Of a DNA stretch of 64,000 nt, positions 7,845 through 16,906 are shown one piece after another. A program made the translations under genes and the position numbers. This stretch comes from Deltaproteobacteria bacterium. Lineage in GTDB: Bacteria > Desulfobacterota > GWC2-55-46. Below the pieces are notes generated by a model. That model did no database searches and was not told where the DNA came from. It saw nothing but the letters and a program-made list of their open reading frames with translations. The stretch spans positions 1 to 64,000 of the forward strand of contig JABTVA010000010.1 of assembly GCA_015075075.1 (NCBI GenBank), written 5' to 3'. How positions within the stretch are numbered: position 1 is the first letter of the stretch; every line of letters starts with the position of its first letter.

Positions 7845-9412
7845 GAAAAGCCATAATAGCCCTCCTCGCGCTCCTTATCCTGGCCCCCGGGGCCCACGCC
7901 TTCTGGTTCAGCGACAAAACGAAGAGCGACGACCTCCTGGTAATATTCGAGGAGCTCGACCTGAAAGGCGCGGACGCCGAGACGGTCCGGAAACTCGAAG
8001 GCTACGTGGACTCGAACCCACGGTCCGACTACATGGACGAGGCCCTTCTCCGGCTCGGCCGCATTTACAAGGACAGGAAGGAGCTCCCGAAGGCCGCCGA
8101 GACGTACAGGCTCCTCCTTTTCAGTTTCCCCGCGAGCAAGTTCAGGCACGACGCCTGGATAGAGATCGGGCTCATCGAATACAGGACAGGCAGGCTCGAC
8201 CAGGCCAGGGAGGCGTTCGAGGCGGTAAAGAAGGACGGGGACGCCTCTATCGCGCAGCGCGCCAAGGCCGCAAGGTTCCTCTCTGAAATAGAAAAGGCCT
8301 CGTTCGGCATAACCGTCCCCTCGAACCTCCCCGCGATAGGCGTTCTCCTCCCCTTGAGCGGCGACTACTCGTCATTCGGAGAGGACGCGCTTTCGGGCAT
8401 CCTCCTCGCAGCCGGCATATTCGGCCCGAAGGCCCAGCAGGTGGAGGTCATAGTGAAGGACGTCTCGGACCCGGCCTCGGTATCCGGGGCAATCCAGGAG
8501 CTCGCCTCGAACCCGAGGGTCCTGGGCCTCATAGGGCCGCTCTTGAGCACGAACGCGCTCGACGTCGCGAGGCAGGCCCAGATGAATAAGCTCCCGGTAA
8601 TCACCCTTTCCCAGAGGGAGGGGGTCACCGACGCCGGCGACTACGTATTCAGGAACTTCCTCACTCCCGAGGACCAGGCGCGGGCGCTCGCTTCGCACGC
8701 GTCAAAGGAGCTGGGCGCCAGGCGTTTCGTCGTGCTCCATCCGCAGAACTCCTATGGCACCGAGCTTGCCAGGCATTTCGAGATGGCCGTAATGGAGAAC
8801 GGCGGCACGGTCGTCCGGAAGGCCTCCTACCCCCACGGCACCTCGGATTTCACCGACACGGTGAGAAGGATTTTCGGCGTTCAGACAAAGGAGCGGAAGG
8901 AAGGGAGGCGCGTAATAAGGGAGTTCGAGCCGACCATCCAGGCTGACGCGCTCTTCATCCCCGATTCCCATGAACAGGCCGCTCTCATCGCGCCGTACCT
9001 CGAATATTTCAGCATCAAGGGCGTTAAGCTCCTCGGCTCGAACGGCTGGAACTCGCCGAGGCTCGTGGAGCTCGCCGGAAAAAACGTGGAGGGCGCGGTC
9101 TTCGTTGACGGGTTCTACGCCATGAGCAGGAGGGGCGGGACCGAGGAGTTCGCGCGCGATTACGGCGCGACCTTCGGGAAGAGCCCCGGCATACTCTCGG
9201 CCCATGCCTTCGACTCGGCCCGGATGCTCCTCCATGCCGTTGCGGGCTCGGGCCCGGGCTATGGCAGAGAGGACGTGAGGGACAGGCTTAGGGGGATTAA
9301 GGAGTTCAGGGGCGCAACGGGCGCCATTTCCTTCAATCCGAGGAGGGAGGCCGTAAAGAGGCTCTTCATCCTCACGGTTGAGAACGGCCGCATCGTGGAG
9401 GCGGGCTACTGA
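7841..9412 (+). CDS. TPR plus periplasmic-binding-fold protein (LppC/YraM-like PBP activator family)
   Basis: 523 residues. A signal peptide (MRKAIIALLALLILAPGAHA) is followed by tetratricopeptide-like helices at about 35-140 (YMDEALLRLGRIYKDRKELP, AWIEIGLIEYRTGRLDQAR) and a type I periplasmic-binding domain from about 165 (IGVLLPLSGDYSSFGEDALSG, VLGLIGPLLSTNALDVARQ, YGTELARHFE). The two-part layout resembles LpoA/LppC activators of penicillin-binding proteins; in deltaproteobacteria the same architecture is often annotated as a branched-chain amino-acid-type binding protein. No lipobox Cys is seen. Start overlaps the dnaJ stop, so it is co-translated with the heat-shock operon. Ligand unknown. 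Confidence 0.75.
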   Translation: MRKAIIALLALLILAPGAHAFWFSDKTKSDDLLVIFEELDLKGADAETVRKLEGYVDSNPRSDYMDEALLRLGRIYKDRKELPKAAETYRLLLFSFPASKFRHDAWIEIGLIEYRTGRLDQAREAFEAVKKDGDASIAQRAKAARFLSEIEKASFGITVPSNLPAIGVLLPLSGDYSSFGEDALSGILLAAGIFGPKAQQVEVIVKDVSDPASVSGAIQELASNPRVLGLIGPLLSTNALDVARQAQMNKLPVITLSQREGVTDAGDYVFRNFLTPEDQARALASHASKELGARRFVVLHPQNSYGTELARHFEMAVMENGGTVVRKASYPHGTSDFTDTVRRIFGVQTKERKEGRRVIREFEPTIQADALFIPDSHEQAALIAPYLEYFSIKGVKLLGSNGWNSPRLVELAGKNVEGAVFVDGFYAMSRRGGTEEFARDYGATFGKSPGILSAHAFDSARMLLHAVAGSGPGYGREDVRDRLRGIKEFRGATGAISFNPRREAVKRLFILTVENGRIVEAGY

Positions 9413-9465
9413 GCGCCGGTCCCGGGCGGCCTGGACGGGACCGGTCGCGGGTTTTTAGGATTTAA

Positions 9466-9609
9466 GGCAACCTCTGAAAATTAGAAATTTTTCCCGCTTT
9501 TCCCGGAAGGGCGGGAATAAAAAGCGGAGCATATATGGGAATATGTGAGCATTTTTATTCACGTAACCTACGCAGAGTCCGGGGAAAATAGCAATTTTTA
9601 AAGGTTGAC
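9466..9609 (-). repeat. Dispersed palindromic repeat family A, copy 1 (long form)
   Basis: About 144 nt with inverted ends (AACCTCTGAAAATTAG near the left, TTTTTAAAGGTTG at the right). The interior shares AAAAAGCGGAGCATATATG and GTGAGCATTTTTATTCACGT with the copy at 30.4 kb, in the opposite orientation. It fills the gap between the PBP-fold gene and moaC and ends 24 nt before the moaC ATG. Confidence 0.8.
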
Positions 9610-9633
9610 TTAATGCTTAAAGGAGGGCTTTAG

Positions 9634-10107
9634 ATGGCTCTTACCCACATAGACGGGCGCGGCAAGGCCCGCATGGTAGACGTGACGGCCAAGGACGCGA
9701 CCGAGAGGGTCGCGACGGCAAAGGGGCGGGTCCTCATGAAAAAGGAGACCCTGGACCTCGTCCTCGCGAACGAGGTGAAAAAAGGGGACGTCCTCGGCGT
9801 AGCAAGGGTGGCGGGGATAATGGCCGCCAAGAGGACCGGCGAGCTCATACCGCTCTGCCATCCGCTTAACATTACGAGCGTGGACGTGGAGTTCGAGCCG
9901 GTCATGGACCCGCCGGGCATCGACATCTCGGCGACCGCGAAGGTTGCTTCGAAGACCGGCGTCGAGATGGAGGCGCTCACGGCAGTGTCGGTCGCGGCCC
10001 TTACCATATACGACATGTGCAAGGCAGCCGACAAGGGCATGGAGCTCACCGATATAAGGCTTGTAAGGAAGACCGGGGGCAAGAGCGGCGATTACACCCG
10101 CGAGTGA
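9634..10107 (+). CDS. moaC: Cyclic pyranopterin monophosphate synthase MoaC
   Basis: 157 residues, full length. Contains the family signatures [55 protein letters not shown] and the C-terminal [10 protein letters not shown]. MoaC converts 3',8-cyclo-GTP to cyclic pyranopterin monophosphate, the first stable intermediate of molybdenum-cofactor synthesis. The Shine-Dalgarno AAAGGAGGG is well placed. No other moa genes are adjacent. A molybdoenzyme partner is not in this window. Confidence 0.97.
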   Translation: MALTHIDGRGKARMVDVTAKDATERVATAKGRVLMKKETLDLVLANEVKKGDVLGVARVAGIMAAKRTGELIPLCHPLNITSVDVEFEPVMDPPGIDISATAKVASKTGVEMEALTAVSVAALTIYDMCKAADKGMELTDIRLVRKTGGKSGDYTRE

Positions 10108-10171
10108 TGGCCCACGGCGAAGTCTTTCCTGTCTCCCGCAAGGCGGCGGAATTAAAGAACATAGATTATTA

Positions 10172-10201
10172 TTTACATCAGGAGGCCTTTTCAGTTATAC
10201 T
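10172..10201 (+). promoter_or_regulatory. Promoter of the DksA-like gene, probably giving a leaderless mRNA
   Basis: TTTACA at 10172-10177, 18-nt spacer, TATACT at 10196-10201. The ATG of the next gene is at 10210, so transcription would start within about two bases of the start codon, and no Shine-Dalgarno precedes that ATG. Confidence 0.55.
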
Positions 10202-10209
10202 CTTTGATT

Positions 10210-10567
10210 ATGGAAAGGGACAGGCTCGAGTACTTCAAGATCCTCCTCAACGAAAAACTCGAAGAGCTCTTGAGCGAGGCGGGAAAGACCGTTTCAGGGA
10301 TGAGCGGAAAGGAAGAGAACTTCCCGGACCCGACCGACCGCGCCTCCCTTGAGACGGACAGGAACTTCCTGCTCCGCGTCAAGGACAGGAAAAGCTCTAA
10401 CCAAAATCAAGGAGGCCCTGAAGAGGATAGACGACGGCACTTACGGCGTCTGCGAACTCTGCGGCGAGGACATATCGGAGAAGAGGCTCGAGGCAAGACC
10501 GGTCACCACCTGCTGCATAGAATGCAAGAAGGAAGAAGAGGAATTCGAAAAAGCGAGAAATGCATAA
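10210..10567 (+). CDS. DksA/TraR C4 zinc-finger family protein, frameshifted
   Basis: The N-terminal coiled-coil helix reads from ATG 10210 (MERDRLEYFKILLNEKLEEL, then DPTDRASLETDRNFLLRVKDR). At about 10390-10400 the frame shifts, and the rest (LTKIKEALKRIDDGTYGVCELCGEDI, then RLEARPVTTCCIECK) is in another frame. Joined length is about 120 residues, as for the DksA/TraR family with zinc motif CX2C-X17-CX2C. These proteins bind the RNA polymerase secondary channel with ppGpp. The break sits in an A/G homopolymer zone (GGACAGGAAAAGC) where family members have RDRERKL, so consensus error is likely. Start is at the promoter (see separate entry). Confidence 0.8.
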
Positions 10568-10649
10568 GTAACCGGCTCTCCTCGATCCATTCGGCTCCAT
10601 GCTCCCGCACGCCTCCACCAATCGCCTCTTTTTCCGCGGGGAAGAAATA

Positions 10650-11645
10650 ATGCCAGAACTAAGAAAAGACCCGATCGTCGGAAGATGGGTCATCATCTCG
10701 ACCGAGCGCGGAAAGCGCCCGTCGGAGTTCGAGTTCACCCAGCCCACGCTCAAGGCCGGCTTCTGCCCGTTCTGCCCGGGTAACGAGCCGAAGACCCCGT
10801 CCGAGGTGCTCGCGTACAGGAAGAACGGGGGTTCCCCCAACTCCTCCGGCTGGCACGTGCGCGTGGTCCCGAACAAGTACCCGGCCTTGAAGGTGGAGGG
10901 CGAGCTCAACAGGGAGGGCGACGGCGTCTACGACAAGATGAGCGGCGTGGGGGCCCACGAGGTAATAATAGAGTCGCCGCAGCACACCGACACCCTCGCC
11001 CGCATAGCTCCGCAGCAGTTCGAGGAGGTGCTCTGGGCCTACAGGGACAGGATAATAGACCTTAAAAAGGACCAGCGCCTCCGCTATATACTCATATTCA
11101 AGAACCACGGCGAGGCGGCCGGCGCGACCCTGGAACACAGCCACTCGCAGCTCATAGCCCTCCCCATCATCCCGAAGAGGGTAGCCGAGGAGCTCGACGG
11201 CTCGCTCGAATACTTCAACTTCAAGGAACGGTGCGTCTTCTGCGACATAATAAGGCAGGAAACGATGCAGGGCGTGCGCGTGGTCTCGGAGAACAGGGAC
11301 TTCCTGGCCATAACCCCCTACGCGCCGAAGGCCCCATTCGAGATATGGATAATGCCCAAGGTCCACGAATCGAGCTTCGAGAACTCGCAGAAGCACCAGT
11401 ACGAGAACCTCGCGCTCATCTTTTCGGACGTCCTGAAGAGAATAGACAAGGTCCTTAACTTCCCGCCGTACAACTTCATCCTGCACGCCGCGCCCGTAAA
11501 GGACAGCTCGTCCAGTTCTACCATTGGCATTCGAGCTTATACCGAAGCTTACGAAGCTGGCAGGCTTCGAGTGGGGCTCGGGCTTTACATCAACCCGACC
11601 CCGCCGGAGGAGGCGGCCAAGTTCCTGAGAGAGGCTAAGGTCTGA
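10650..11645 (+). CDS. galT: Galactose-1-phosphate uridylyltransferase (GalT), short scrambled segment
   Basis: 331 residues. N-terminal RKDPIVGRWVIISTERGKRP, zinc-type CPFCPGNE, VRVVPNKYPAL, active-site region GATLEHSHSQLIALP (HXH nucleophile), second CVFCDII and LAITPYAPKAPFEIWIMPK. Transfers UMP between UDP-glucose and galactose-1-P. At about 11,517-11,586 three single-base losses garble roughly 22 residues that in the family read HWHIEL to GFEWGSGFYIN; the terminal INPTPPEEAAKFLREA is back in frame. The enzyme is probably intact in the organism. ATG 10650 follows GGGGAAG. Confidence 0.9.
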   Translation: MPELRKDPIVGRWVIISTERGKRPSEFEFTQPTLKAGFCPFCPGNEPKTPSEVLAYRKNGGSPNSSGWHVRVVPNKYPALKVEGELNREGDGVYDKMSGVGAHEVIIESPQHTDTLARIAPQQFEEVLWAYRDRIIDLKKDQRLRYILIFKNHGEAAGATLEHSHSQLIALPIIPKRVAEELDGSLEYFNFKERCVFCDIIRQETMQGVRVVSENRDFLAITPYAPKAPFEIWIMPKVHESSFENSQKHQYENLALIFSDVLKRIDKVLNFPPYNFILHAAPVKDSSSSSTIGIRAYTEAYEAGRLRVGLGLYINPTPPEEAAKFLREAKV

Positions 11646-11681
11646 CGCCCTGTTTCCGAACCGCTGCAAGCCGTGGTTTCA

Positions 11682-12926
11682 ATGGAATATGATATAATAG
11701 AGGAAGTAAACGAGCTCGCCGCTTCCGGCGGAACGCTCGAAGAGAGGCTTGAAAGGGTAGCCCGGCTCTTTGCCCTTAAGTTCCATTTCGACGAGTGTCT
11801 TTTTTTCCTGGCAGGCGAGGGCGGGGCTCTTAAGCTCGCCGCCTCGTCGAGCGGGCTTTGCACGACAGGGGTACTCTCCTACGGGAATGGCGAAGGGCTT
11901 CCGGCGGTCGCAATCGAAAAAGGGGTCCTGGTAGAGGCGCACAAGGGGCCCCGGGGGGCCGAGTGGGAGGGGGTCCCGGACCGCGGCCTCGAAGGCGTCA
12001 GTACCGCGCTCGTATATCCCCTCGGCGGCAAGGGCGCGTCATTTGGCGTCGTTTATCTCAAGTCGAGGGAGAGGACTAAGCTACCGCTCGTAAAAAAGCA
12101 GCTCCTTAAGGTCGCTGCGATACAGGCGGCGCTCATGGTAAGGAACGCGGCGCTCATCGAGGACCATAGAAAGGCGCATTCGGAGCTGCTGGAGATACAG
12201 GCCAGGCTCGCAAGCTCCGAGAAGCTCCTTGCGCTCGGCGACATGGCGGCCACAATGGCGCACGAGATACGGAACCCGCTTCTGAGCATCGGCGGCTATG
12301 CGGCCAGGCTCAAAAGGCAGCTCCCGCCCGGCTCCCCGGGCCTTGTCTATCTCGACAAGATGTCGCATGAGATAGGCCGCATAGAGAAGATAATGAACGG
12401 CATCATCCGGTTCCTCAAGGACAACCTCGTGGAGCTTAAGCCGGATGACCTGAACGGCATAGTGGACGAGGCGCTTAACGTCTTTGCCGACGAGTTTTCG
12501 GCGCACGGCATAGCCGTCGAGAGGCGCTCCAGGCACGCGCCGCTTCCGGTGCTCGCGGACAGGGAGCAGATGAAGATAGCTTTTGACAACATAATAGCCA
12601 ATGCGATACAGTCGATGGAAAAGGGGGGCGCGCTCAAGGTGGTGACCTCCCGCTCCGGCGATTTCGCCGTCGCCGAGGTCTCGGACACCGGCGGCGGCAT
12701 CGACCCGAAGCACATCGGGTACATCTTCAACCCCTTCTTCACCACGAAAAAGCACGGCACCGGCCTGGGCCTGCCGATAGCCAACTCCATCATAACGAGG
12801 CACAGAGGGGGGATCGAGGTCCGTAACGAGGGCCGCGGGGCCTCTTTTACCATCAAGCTTCCGTATTCGGGAGCGGCGCGGCCGGGCGCCGATGTCCCGC
12901 CAGTAGAGGCGGGCCGGGCGGTCTGA
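11682..12926 (+). CDS. GAF-domain sensor histidine kinase
   Basis: 414 residues with no membrane segment, so cytoplasmic. N-terminal GAF-like domain (about 10-165), coiled-coil linker, HisKA with MAHEIRNPLLSIGGYAARL (phospho-His at about residue 199), and HATPase_c with N-box DNIIANAIQSM, G1 DTGGGI and G2 TGLGLPI. The start could also be GTG 11673. A single-domain receiver follows after 32 nt, making this a two-component pair of unknown signal. Confidence 0.92.
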   Translation: MEYDIIEEVNELAASGGTLEERLERVARLFALKFHFDECLFFLAGEGGALKLAASSSGLCTTGVLSYGNGEGLPAVAIEKGVLVEAHKGPRGAEWEGVPDRGLEGVSTALVYPLGGKGASFGVVYLKSRERTKLPLVKKQLLKVAAIQAALMVRNAALIEDHRKAHSELLEIQARLASSEKLLALGDMAATMAHEIRNPLLSIGGYAARLKRQLPPGSPGLVYLDKMSHEIGRIEKIMNGIIRFLKDNLVELKPDDLNGIVDEALNVFADEFSAHGIAVERRSRHAPLPVLADREQMKIAFDNIIANAIQSMEKGGALKVVTSRSGDFAVAEVSDTGGGIDPKHIGYIFNPFFTTKKHGTGLGLPIANSIITRHRGGIEVRNEGRGASFTIKLPYSGAARPGADVPPVEAGRAV

Positions 12927-12958
12927 CCCGCCGCGGATTTCACGGACATGGAGTTTTT

Positions 12959-13321
12959 ATGAAGAAAAGGATCCTTGTTGTCGACGACGAAGAGGGACTC
13001 CGGCTCCTTTACAAGGAGGAGCTCGAAGACGAGGGCTGGGATGTCGACCTGGCCGCCTCTGGCGAGGAGTCGCTCGAGAGGCTTGAAAAGGACTCGATAG
13101 ACCTGGTGCTCCTTGACATAAAGATGCCCGGCATGGACGGGGTCGAGGTGCTCCGCCGCGTCAAGGAGAAATGGAAGGACCTGCCCGTGATACTCTGCAC
13201 GGCATACCCGCACTACAAGCACGACTTCGGGACGTGGGCGTCCGACGCCTACATCACGAAGTCGTCCGACCTCACGGAACTCAAGCAGACCATCAAGGAA
13301 ATCCTCGGAAAGAAACGATGA
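12959..13321 (+). CDS. Single-domain response regulator
   Basis: 120 residues of CheY-like receiver only: acidic pair VVDDEE (D9-D10), phospho-acceptor D53 in LVLLDIKMPGMDG, T81 and K101. There is no output domain, so it likely signals by protein interaction or relay. Partner of the preceding GAF kinase. Its TGA overlaps the next ATG (ATGA), suggesting co-translation. Confidence 0.92.
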   Translation: MKKRILVVDDEEGLRLLYKEELEDEGWDVDLAASGEESLERLEKDSIDLVLLDIKMPGMDGVEVLRRVKEKWKDLPVILCTAYPHYKHDFGTWASDAYITKSSDLTELKQTIKEILGKKR

Positions 13322-14192
13322 TCCTCGTTACCGGCGGAACAGGTTTCGTCGGTAGCAGCCTGGCAATGGAACTCCTCCGCGACGGGAGGAGCGTGCGCTG
13401 CCTCTCAAGGCGACCGGAAAGGGCGGGCGCGCTCAGGGAGGCCGGGTGCGAGCTCGCAAGGGGCGACGTTACGAGCATCTCGACGGTCTTGAAGGCCATC
13501 ACGCCGGAGGTGGAGGCCGTCGTCCACCTCGTGGGCATACTGAACGAGTCAAGGGGCTCTACCTACAGGGGCGTCCACGTCGACGGCACGCGTAACGTTA
13601 TCGACGCGTGCAGGGGGATGGGGGTTTCCCGGCTCATACACATGAGCGCGCTCGGGGCCAGGGCCTCGTCCGGAAGCGCTTACCACAGGACCAAGTGGGA
13701 AGCAGAGGAGCTGGTCCGCTCATCCGGGCTCGAGTACACGATATTCAGGCCCTCAGTGATATTCGGCAGGGGGGACCATTTCACGACCGTCCTTGCCAGG
13801 GCCATGACGTGCCTGCCTGCCGTATTCGTGCCCGGGGACGGCAGGAGCAGGATGCAGCCCGTTTCCGTAAACGATGTCTCCAGCGCGTTCGCCATGTCGC
13901 TTGCAGGGAAGCCGGCGAAAGGGAGGTCCCTCGACCTGGCAGGGCCGGAAGCGCTCAGCTCGACGAGGTAATCGACAGGATAGGCGCAGCGATCGGCGGG
14001 AAAAGGCGGAAGGTCCACGTGCCGATGCTCCTTTTGAATATGAACGCCTTCCTGGAAGATGCTTCCCAGTCCCCGTCTCAAGGAGTCGCTTAAGATGTCC
14101 TGAGGACAATACCACCTCGATGAACGCCTGGTGGAGGTCTTCGGACGGTCCCGGAAAGCCTTGAAACCGGGATGAAGGCGTACCTCAACTGA
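13318..14192 (+). CDS. NAD(P)-binding epimerase-like (complex I NDUFA9 subunit family) protein, frameshifted
   Basis: From ATG 13318: Rossmann motif VTGGTGFVGSSLA, then VHLVGILNESRG, HMSALGARA and the SDR-type YHRTKWEAEELV, followed by FRPSVIFGRGD. The first 215 or so residues are clean. The C-terminus is spread over other frames: DEVIDRIGAAIGGKRRKVHV after about 13,965, and EDNTTSMNA and LETGMKAYL near 14,110-14,190. Joined length of about 290 fits the NmrA/NDUFA9-like group of atypical SDRs. Function uncertain: electron-transport assembly or quinone-linked reduction are guesses. The indels look like consensus errors. Confidence 0.7.
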
Positions 14193-14348
14193 CATCGGGG
14201 CCGGGACCCTGCCATTCCGTCCATCCGAAATCACCTCTTGCTTACTCCTCCCCAGTCCTATCGCACTGTAACCGCGTTCTTTTGCCTGAGCCGCCCAATA
14301 AACACTTGGGGGTTTCCTTTTTGATAAGAATAGCTATTGCGTCATTTC

Positions 14349-14420
14349 GGGGTTAGCTCAGATGGGAGAGCGGCTGGTTCGCAATCAGCAGGCCACCGGT
14401 TCGATCCAGTACCTCCACCA
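14349..14420 (+). tRNA. tRNA-Ala (anticodon CGC), imperfect T-arm
   Basis: D-arm AGCTCAGATGGGAGAGC, anticodon stem GCTGG/TCAGC around loop TTCGCAA giving CGC, T-loop GGTTCGATCC and encoded CCA. The acceptor helix GGGGTTA/TACCTCC has the alanine identity pair G3:U70. One acceptor mismatch and a T-stem one or two bases short of standard suggest small base-call losses. It would read GCG; a TGC-anticodon tRNA-Ala lies in the rRNA operon. Confidence 0.8.
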
Positions 14421-14542
14421 GATCTTTTCCGCGCCCGAAAGGGTGCCTTTCGGGACGCGCTCAGATATTCCTTGCTACTCATTAAGGCGGGTAAAGACAT
14501 CCGGAAGCAGTGCGCCATGCGCAAGAACAGTGAACTAACCTG

Positions 14543-16226
14543 ATGGCGGTCAAAAAATAGGCGAAATCCTCGTCGAATCCGGGCTCTTGAGCGGGGACCA
14601 GGTCGAAGAGGCGCTTAAAGAGAGCAGGCGCAAGGGAAGCGGCTCGGCAGCATACTCGTCAGCAAGGGCTATGCGACCGAAATGGACATCGCCCAGACGC
14701 TCTCGTTCCAGCTAAACCTGCCCTACATAGACATCGATTCGGCGATAGACCCTGAAGCCCTCAAGCTCGTCCCAGAGTCCATAAGCAAGAAATACCTCCT
14801 CATACCGCTATCGAGGGAGGGGAAGGTCCTGAACGTGGCCATGTCGGACCCCCTGAACCTCAACGCGATAGACGACCTTCGTTTCTCGACCAGCCTGGAA
14901 GTGAGGCCCCATGTCGCCACCATCGCCGACGTGACGACCGCCATAAACAGGTATTACCGCCTGAACGAGCCCATAGAGAACCTGGTCCAGGACCTGAGGA
15001 AGGACCAGTACGTCGAGGTGGTCCACGAGCCGGAGTTCGACGACCTCTCGAACTTCATACAGAAGAGCACCACCCCTCCCATCATCAAGATGGTCGACTC
15101 CATAATCATCCAGGCCATAGACCTCCGGGCGAGCGACATACATATCGAGGCCCAGGAGAACTTCGTAAGGCTCAGGTTCAGGATAGACGGCATAATGAGG
15201 GAGGTAATGCAGCTCCCGAAGTGGGTCAGCGGGCCGGCGGTCTCCAGGATAAAGGTGATGGCCAAGATGGACATCGCCGAGAGGAGGAACTCCCAGGACA
15301 GGAGGATAAAGGTGAGGCTCGGAAGAAGTCCTGGACCTGAGGGTCTCTCACTCCCCACCCAGTACGGCGAGACGGTCGTCATGCGGGTCCTCGACCCCAA
15401 GGCCGCGGCCCTCGGCATCGACAGGCTGGGCTTCTCCAAGACCGACTCGAAGCGCCTCCTCGGCATAATAAAGAGGCCGCAGGGGGTGGTCATAGTGACG
15501 GGCCCCACTGGCAGCGGAAAGTCCTCGTCGCTCTACGCGATGGTCTCCCACATAAAGAACGAGAAGATAAACATAATCACCATCGAGGACCCGATAGAGT
15601 ACGAGCTCAGGGACGTTAGCCAGGTGGCCGTTAACGACAAGGCCGGTCTGACCTTCGCCCACACGCTGAGGTCGGTCCTCAGGCAGGACCCCGACGTGAT
15701 ACTCGTGGGCGAGATGAGGGACGAGGAGACCGCGCTCATTGCCCACCAGGCCTCCATGACGGGCCACCTCGTCTTCTCGACCCTTCACACAAACGACGCG
15801 GTCTCCTCTGTAACGAGGCTCAAGAACATGGGGATACCCGGATACATGGTGGCCTCGGCCCTGAACGGCATAGTCGCTCAGAGGCTGGTAAGAAGGATAT
15901 GCGACCACTGCAAGGCCCCGTACGCGCCCGCGCCCGACGAGGCCGTGTATTTCCCTCCGAAGACCAGGCTCTTCCGCGGGAAGGGCTGCGGCAAGTGCGG
16001 CGGGAGCGGCTTTTACGGCAGGGTCGGCGTCTTCGAGATACTGGTAATGGACCGGAATTTAAGGAAGCTCATATCAGCCGACGCGCCTGAGGAGGAACTT
16101 TATGATGCCGCCCTGGAGGGGGGCATGGTAACCCTCCAGAAGGACGGGTTCCAGAAGGTGCTTGAGGGAGTCACCACGCTCGACGAGCTCGGAAGGGTCG
16201 TGTACCTTAACGAGGACAGGGAATAG
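14543..16226 (+). CDS. GspE/PilB-family type II secretion or type IV pilus assembly ATPase, frameshifted 5' end
   Basis: From ATG 14543 the expected GspE N-domain appears (AVKK, then GEILVESGLLSGDQVEEALK in the next frame), with single-base losses near 14,556 and 14,640; the clean frame begins about 14,680 (TLSFQLNLPYIDIDS). The body has Walker A GPTGSGKSSSLYA (about 15,500-15,530), the Asp box, Walker B VILVGEMRDEETA, and C-terminal zinc pairs CDHC and CGKC. A third patch near 15,325 garbles about 12 residues before LPTQYGETVVMRVLD. The hexameric ATPase powers pseudopilus or pilus assembly at the inner membrane. No other gsp or pil gene is nearby. A terminator follows. Confidence 0.88.
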
Positions 16227-16266
16227 GGCTCTCAAAAAAATATCTGCTTTTCAGAAATCCATTCAG

Positions 16267-16296
16267 GGCGCGGGCCAATCCCGCGCCTTTTTTTTT
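16267..16296 (+). terminator. Rho-independent terminator of the GspE-like gene
   Basis: GGCGCGGG (16267-16274), loop CCAAT, CCCGCGCC (16280-16287), then nine T. Lies between the convergent GspE-like and PsiE-like genes. Confidence 0.85.
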
Positions 16297-16315
16297 GCAG
16301 CAGCCGCCCCTCCCG

Positions 16316-16774
16316 TCAGTCCGCGGCCTTAGCCTGCACCTTCGAGTAGACCAGGAGCCCTATTACCAGCACCAGCACTATAAGCGCGTGGACCGAGAGC
16401 TGTATGACGCCGGTCTGCCAGTCCGCCTCGCCGAGCCCGAGGCTCATCTGGGTCAGGAGCAGGCCCCTTATGCTCGCGATGACGCCTATATAGAAGAACG
16501 GGTTCAGCGAGAAGGCCTGCCTGTTTATCTGGCGCATTACCTGCCTGAAGAGCTCCATTATTATAAGGACGAACATGAGGTCGCTTATGATGTGGGGGAT
16601 GGAATGGTCCGAGAGGTAGACGAAGTCGCTTATCGCCTCGACCAGAAGCAGCACGGCAGCGCCGATTATGCCCAGGGCGACCGCTACAAGAATGAGATCG
16701 TCGAGGCGGGGGAGATATTTGTAAACCAGGGGCAATAAAGTGCCATTTCCTTTTTCAATCCTGATTTCCGCCAT
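16316..16774 (-). CDS. PsiE-family (phosphate-starvation-inducible) membrane protein
   Basis: 152 residues with four hydrophobic segments (LILVAVALGIIGAAVLLLV, then ISDLMFVLIIMELF, FFYIGVIASIRGLLL and LIVLVLVIGLLVY). The pattern VLIIMELFRQVMRQI and FFYIGVIASIRGLL matches the PsiE family. Biochemical role unknown; E. coli psiE responds to phosphate starvation and cAMP-CRP. ATG preceded by AGGAGGC. Monocistronic by layout. Confidence 0.7.
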   Translation of the reverse strand: MAEIRIEKGNGTLLPLVYKYLPRLDDLILVAVALGIIGAAVLLLVEAISDFVYLSDHSIPHIISDLMFVLIIMELFRQVMRQINRQAFSLNPFFYIGVIASIRGLLLTQMSLGLGEADWQTGVIQLSVHALIVLVLVIGLLVYSKVQAKAAD

Positions 16775-16851
16775 AAGCCTCCTATTTAAGGTTCAGTTCC
16801 CTCCTGCTCCATATATTTTATTACTTACGGGCCGGGAATTCAAATAAATGA

Positions 16852-16880
16852 GGGGGGCGCGGGTTTTGCCCGCGCCCCCC
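16852..16880 (-). terminator. 12-bp hairpin downstream of the thioredoxin-like gene
   Basis: GGGGGGCGCGGG (16852-16863), loop TTTT, CCCGCGCCCCCC (16869-16880). Read on the minus strand it is followed by an AT-rich stretch, 27 nt after the stop at 16907. Confidence 0.65.
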
Positions 16881-16906
16881 TCCATTGCGCCGTTATCCTC
16901 GCCAGC

